Position numbers and translations under genes: made by a program. DNA of 6,237 nt from an uncultured Collinsella sp. (GTDB lineage Bacteria > Actinomycetota > Coriobacteriia > Coriobacteriales > Coriobacteriaceae): assembly GCA_900541285.1 (NCBI GenBank), contig UQJA01000113.1, positions 1 through 6,237 on the forward strand, read 5' to 3'. The notes below the pieces were generated by a model. That model searched no databases, was not told the DNA's origin, and saw only the letters and a list, made by a program, of their open reading frames with translations. This document shows, piece by piece, positions 6,219 to 6,237 of this stretch. How positions within the stretch are numbered: the first letter of the stretch is position 1; the number at the start of each line of letters is the position of its first letter.

Positions 6219-6237
6219 TCCCTTAAGAACTAGCACG

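Noticed and set aside
1..6237. CRISPR array, tRNA, rRNA, transposase or prophage genes
   Set aside because: No regularly spaced repeats, no recognisable cloverleaf or rRNA sequence and no mobile-element protein were seen on either strand.

Overview
Gene content and order suggest a high-GC Gram-positive bacterium of the class Coriobacteriia, most likely a Collinsella-like gut actinobacterium. This is inferred from protein character, codon use and synteny without a database search. All genes lie on the minus strand, so transcription runs from position 6237 towards position 1.

In transcription order the window holds: the 3' part of a Gln/Ala-rich coiled-coil protein (about 6190-5921); a DUF177/YceD metal-site protein (5921-5367); rpmF for ribosomal protein L32 (5302-5123); plsX (5035-4016); acpP for acyl carrier protein (3901-3659); rnc for RNase III (3655-2930); and smc (2919 to beyond position 1). 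DUF177-rpmF-plsX-acpP-rnc-smc is a classic bacterial cluster linking ribosome assembly, entry into phospholipid and fatty-acid synthesis, RNA processing and chromosome organisation. Junctions are tight: TAATG between the coiled-coil gene and DUF177, 3 nt between acpP and rnc, and 10 nt between rnc and smc. The two larger gaps beside plsX each carry a terminator-like hairpin. The rpmF-plsX gap (81 nt) also holds a short palindrome and a -10-like box. The plsX-acpP gap (114 nt) holds a 22-bp perfect palindrome.

The strangest features are at the two ends. The smc frame stays open from its GTG start to position 1 (973 codons). Only the first ~800 residues are SMC: P-loop, Q-loop, first coiled coil, hinge and the start of the return coiled coil. 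At about nt 505-530 the protein switches in frame to the C-terminal part of a DctP-family TRAP-transporter solute-binding protein. The SMC return arm and the signature and Walker B half of the ATPase head are absent. At the other end, the coiled-coil gene loses its expected upstream sequence at about nt 6190. It runs into a 9-bp GC-rich inverted repeat with stops in all three minus-strand frames and has no usable start codon. A normal operon bounded by two abrupt breaks looks most like a chimeric metagenome contig. A real rearrangement is possible and checkable. I found no tRNA, rRNA, CRISPR array or transposase.
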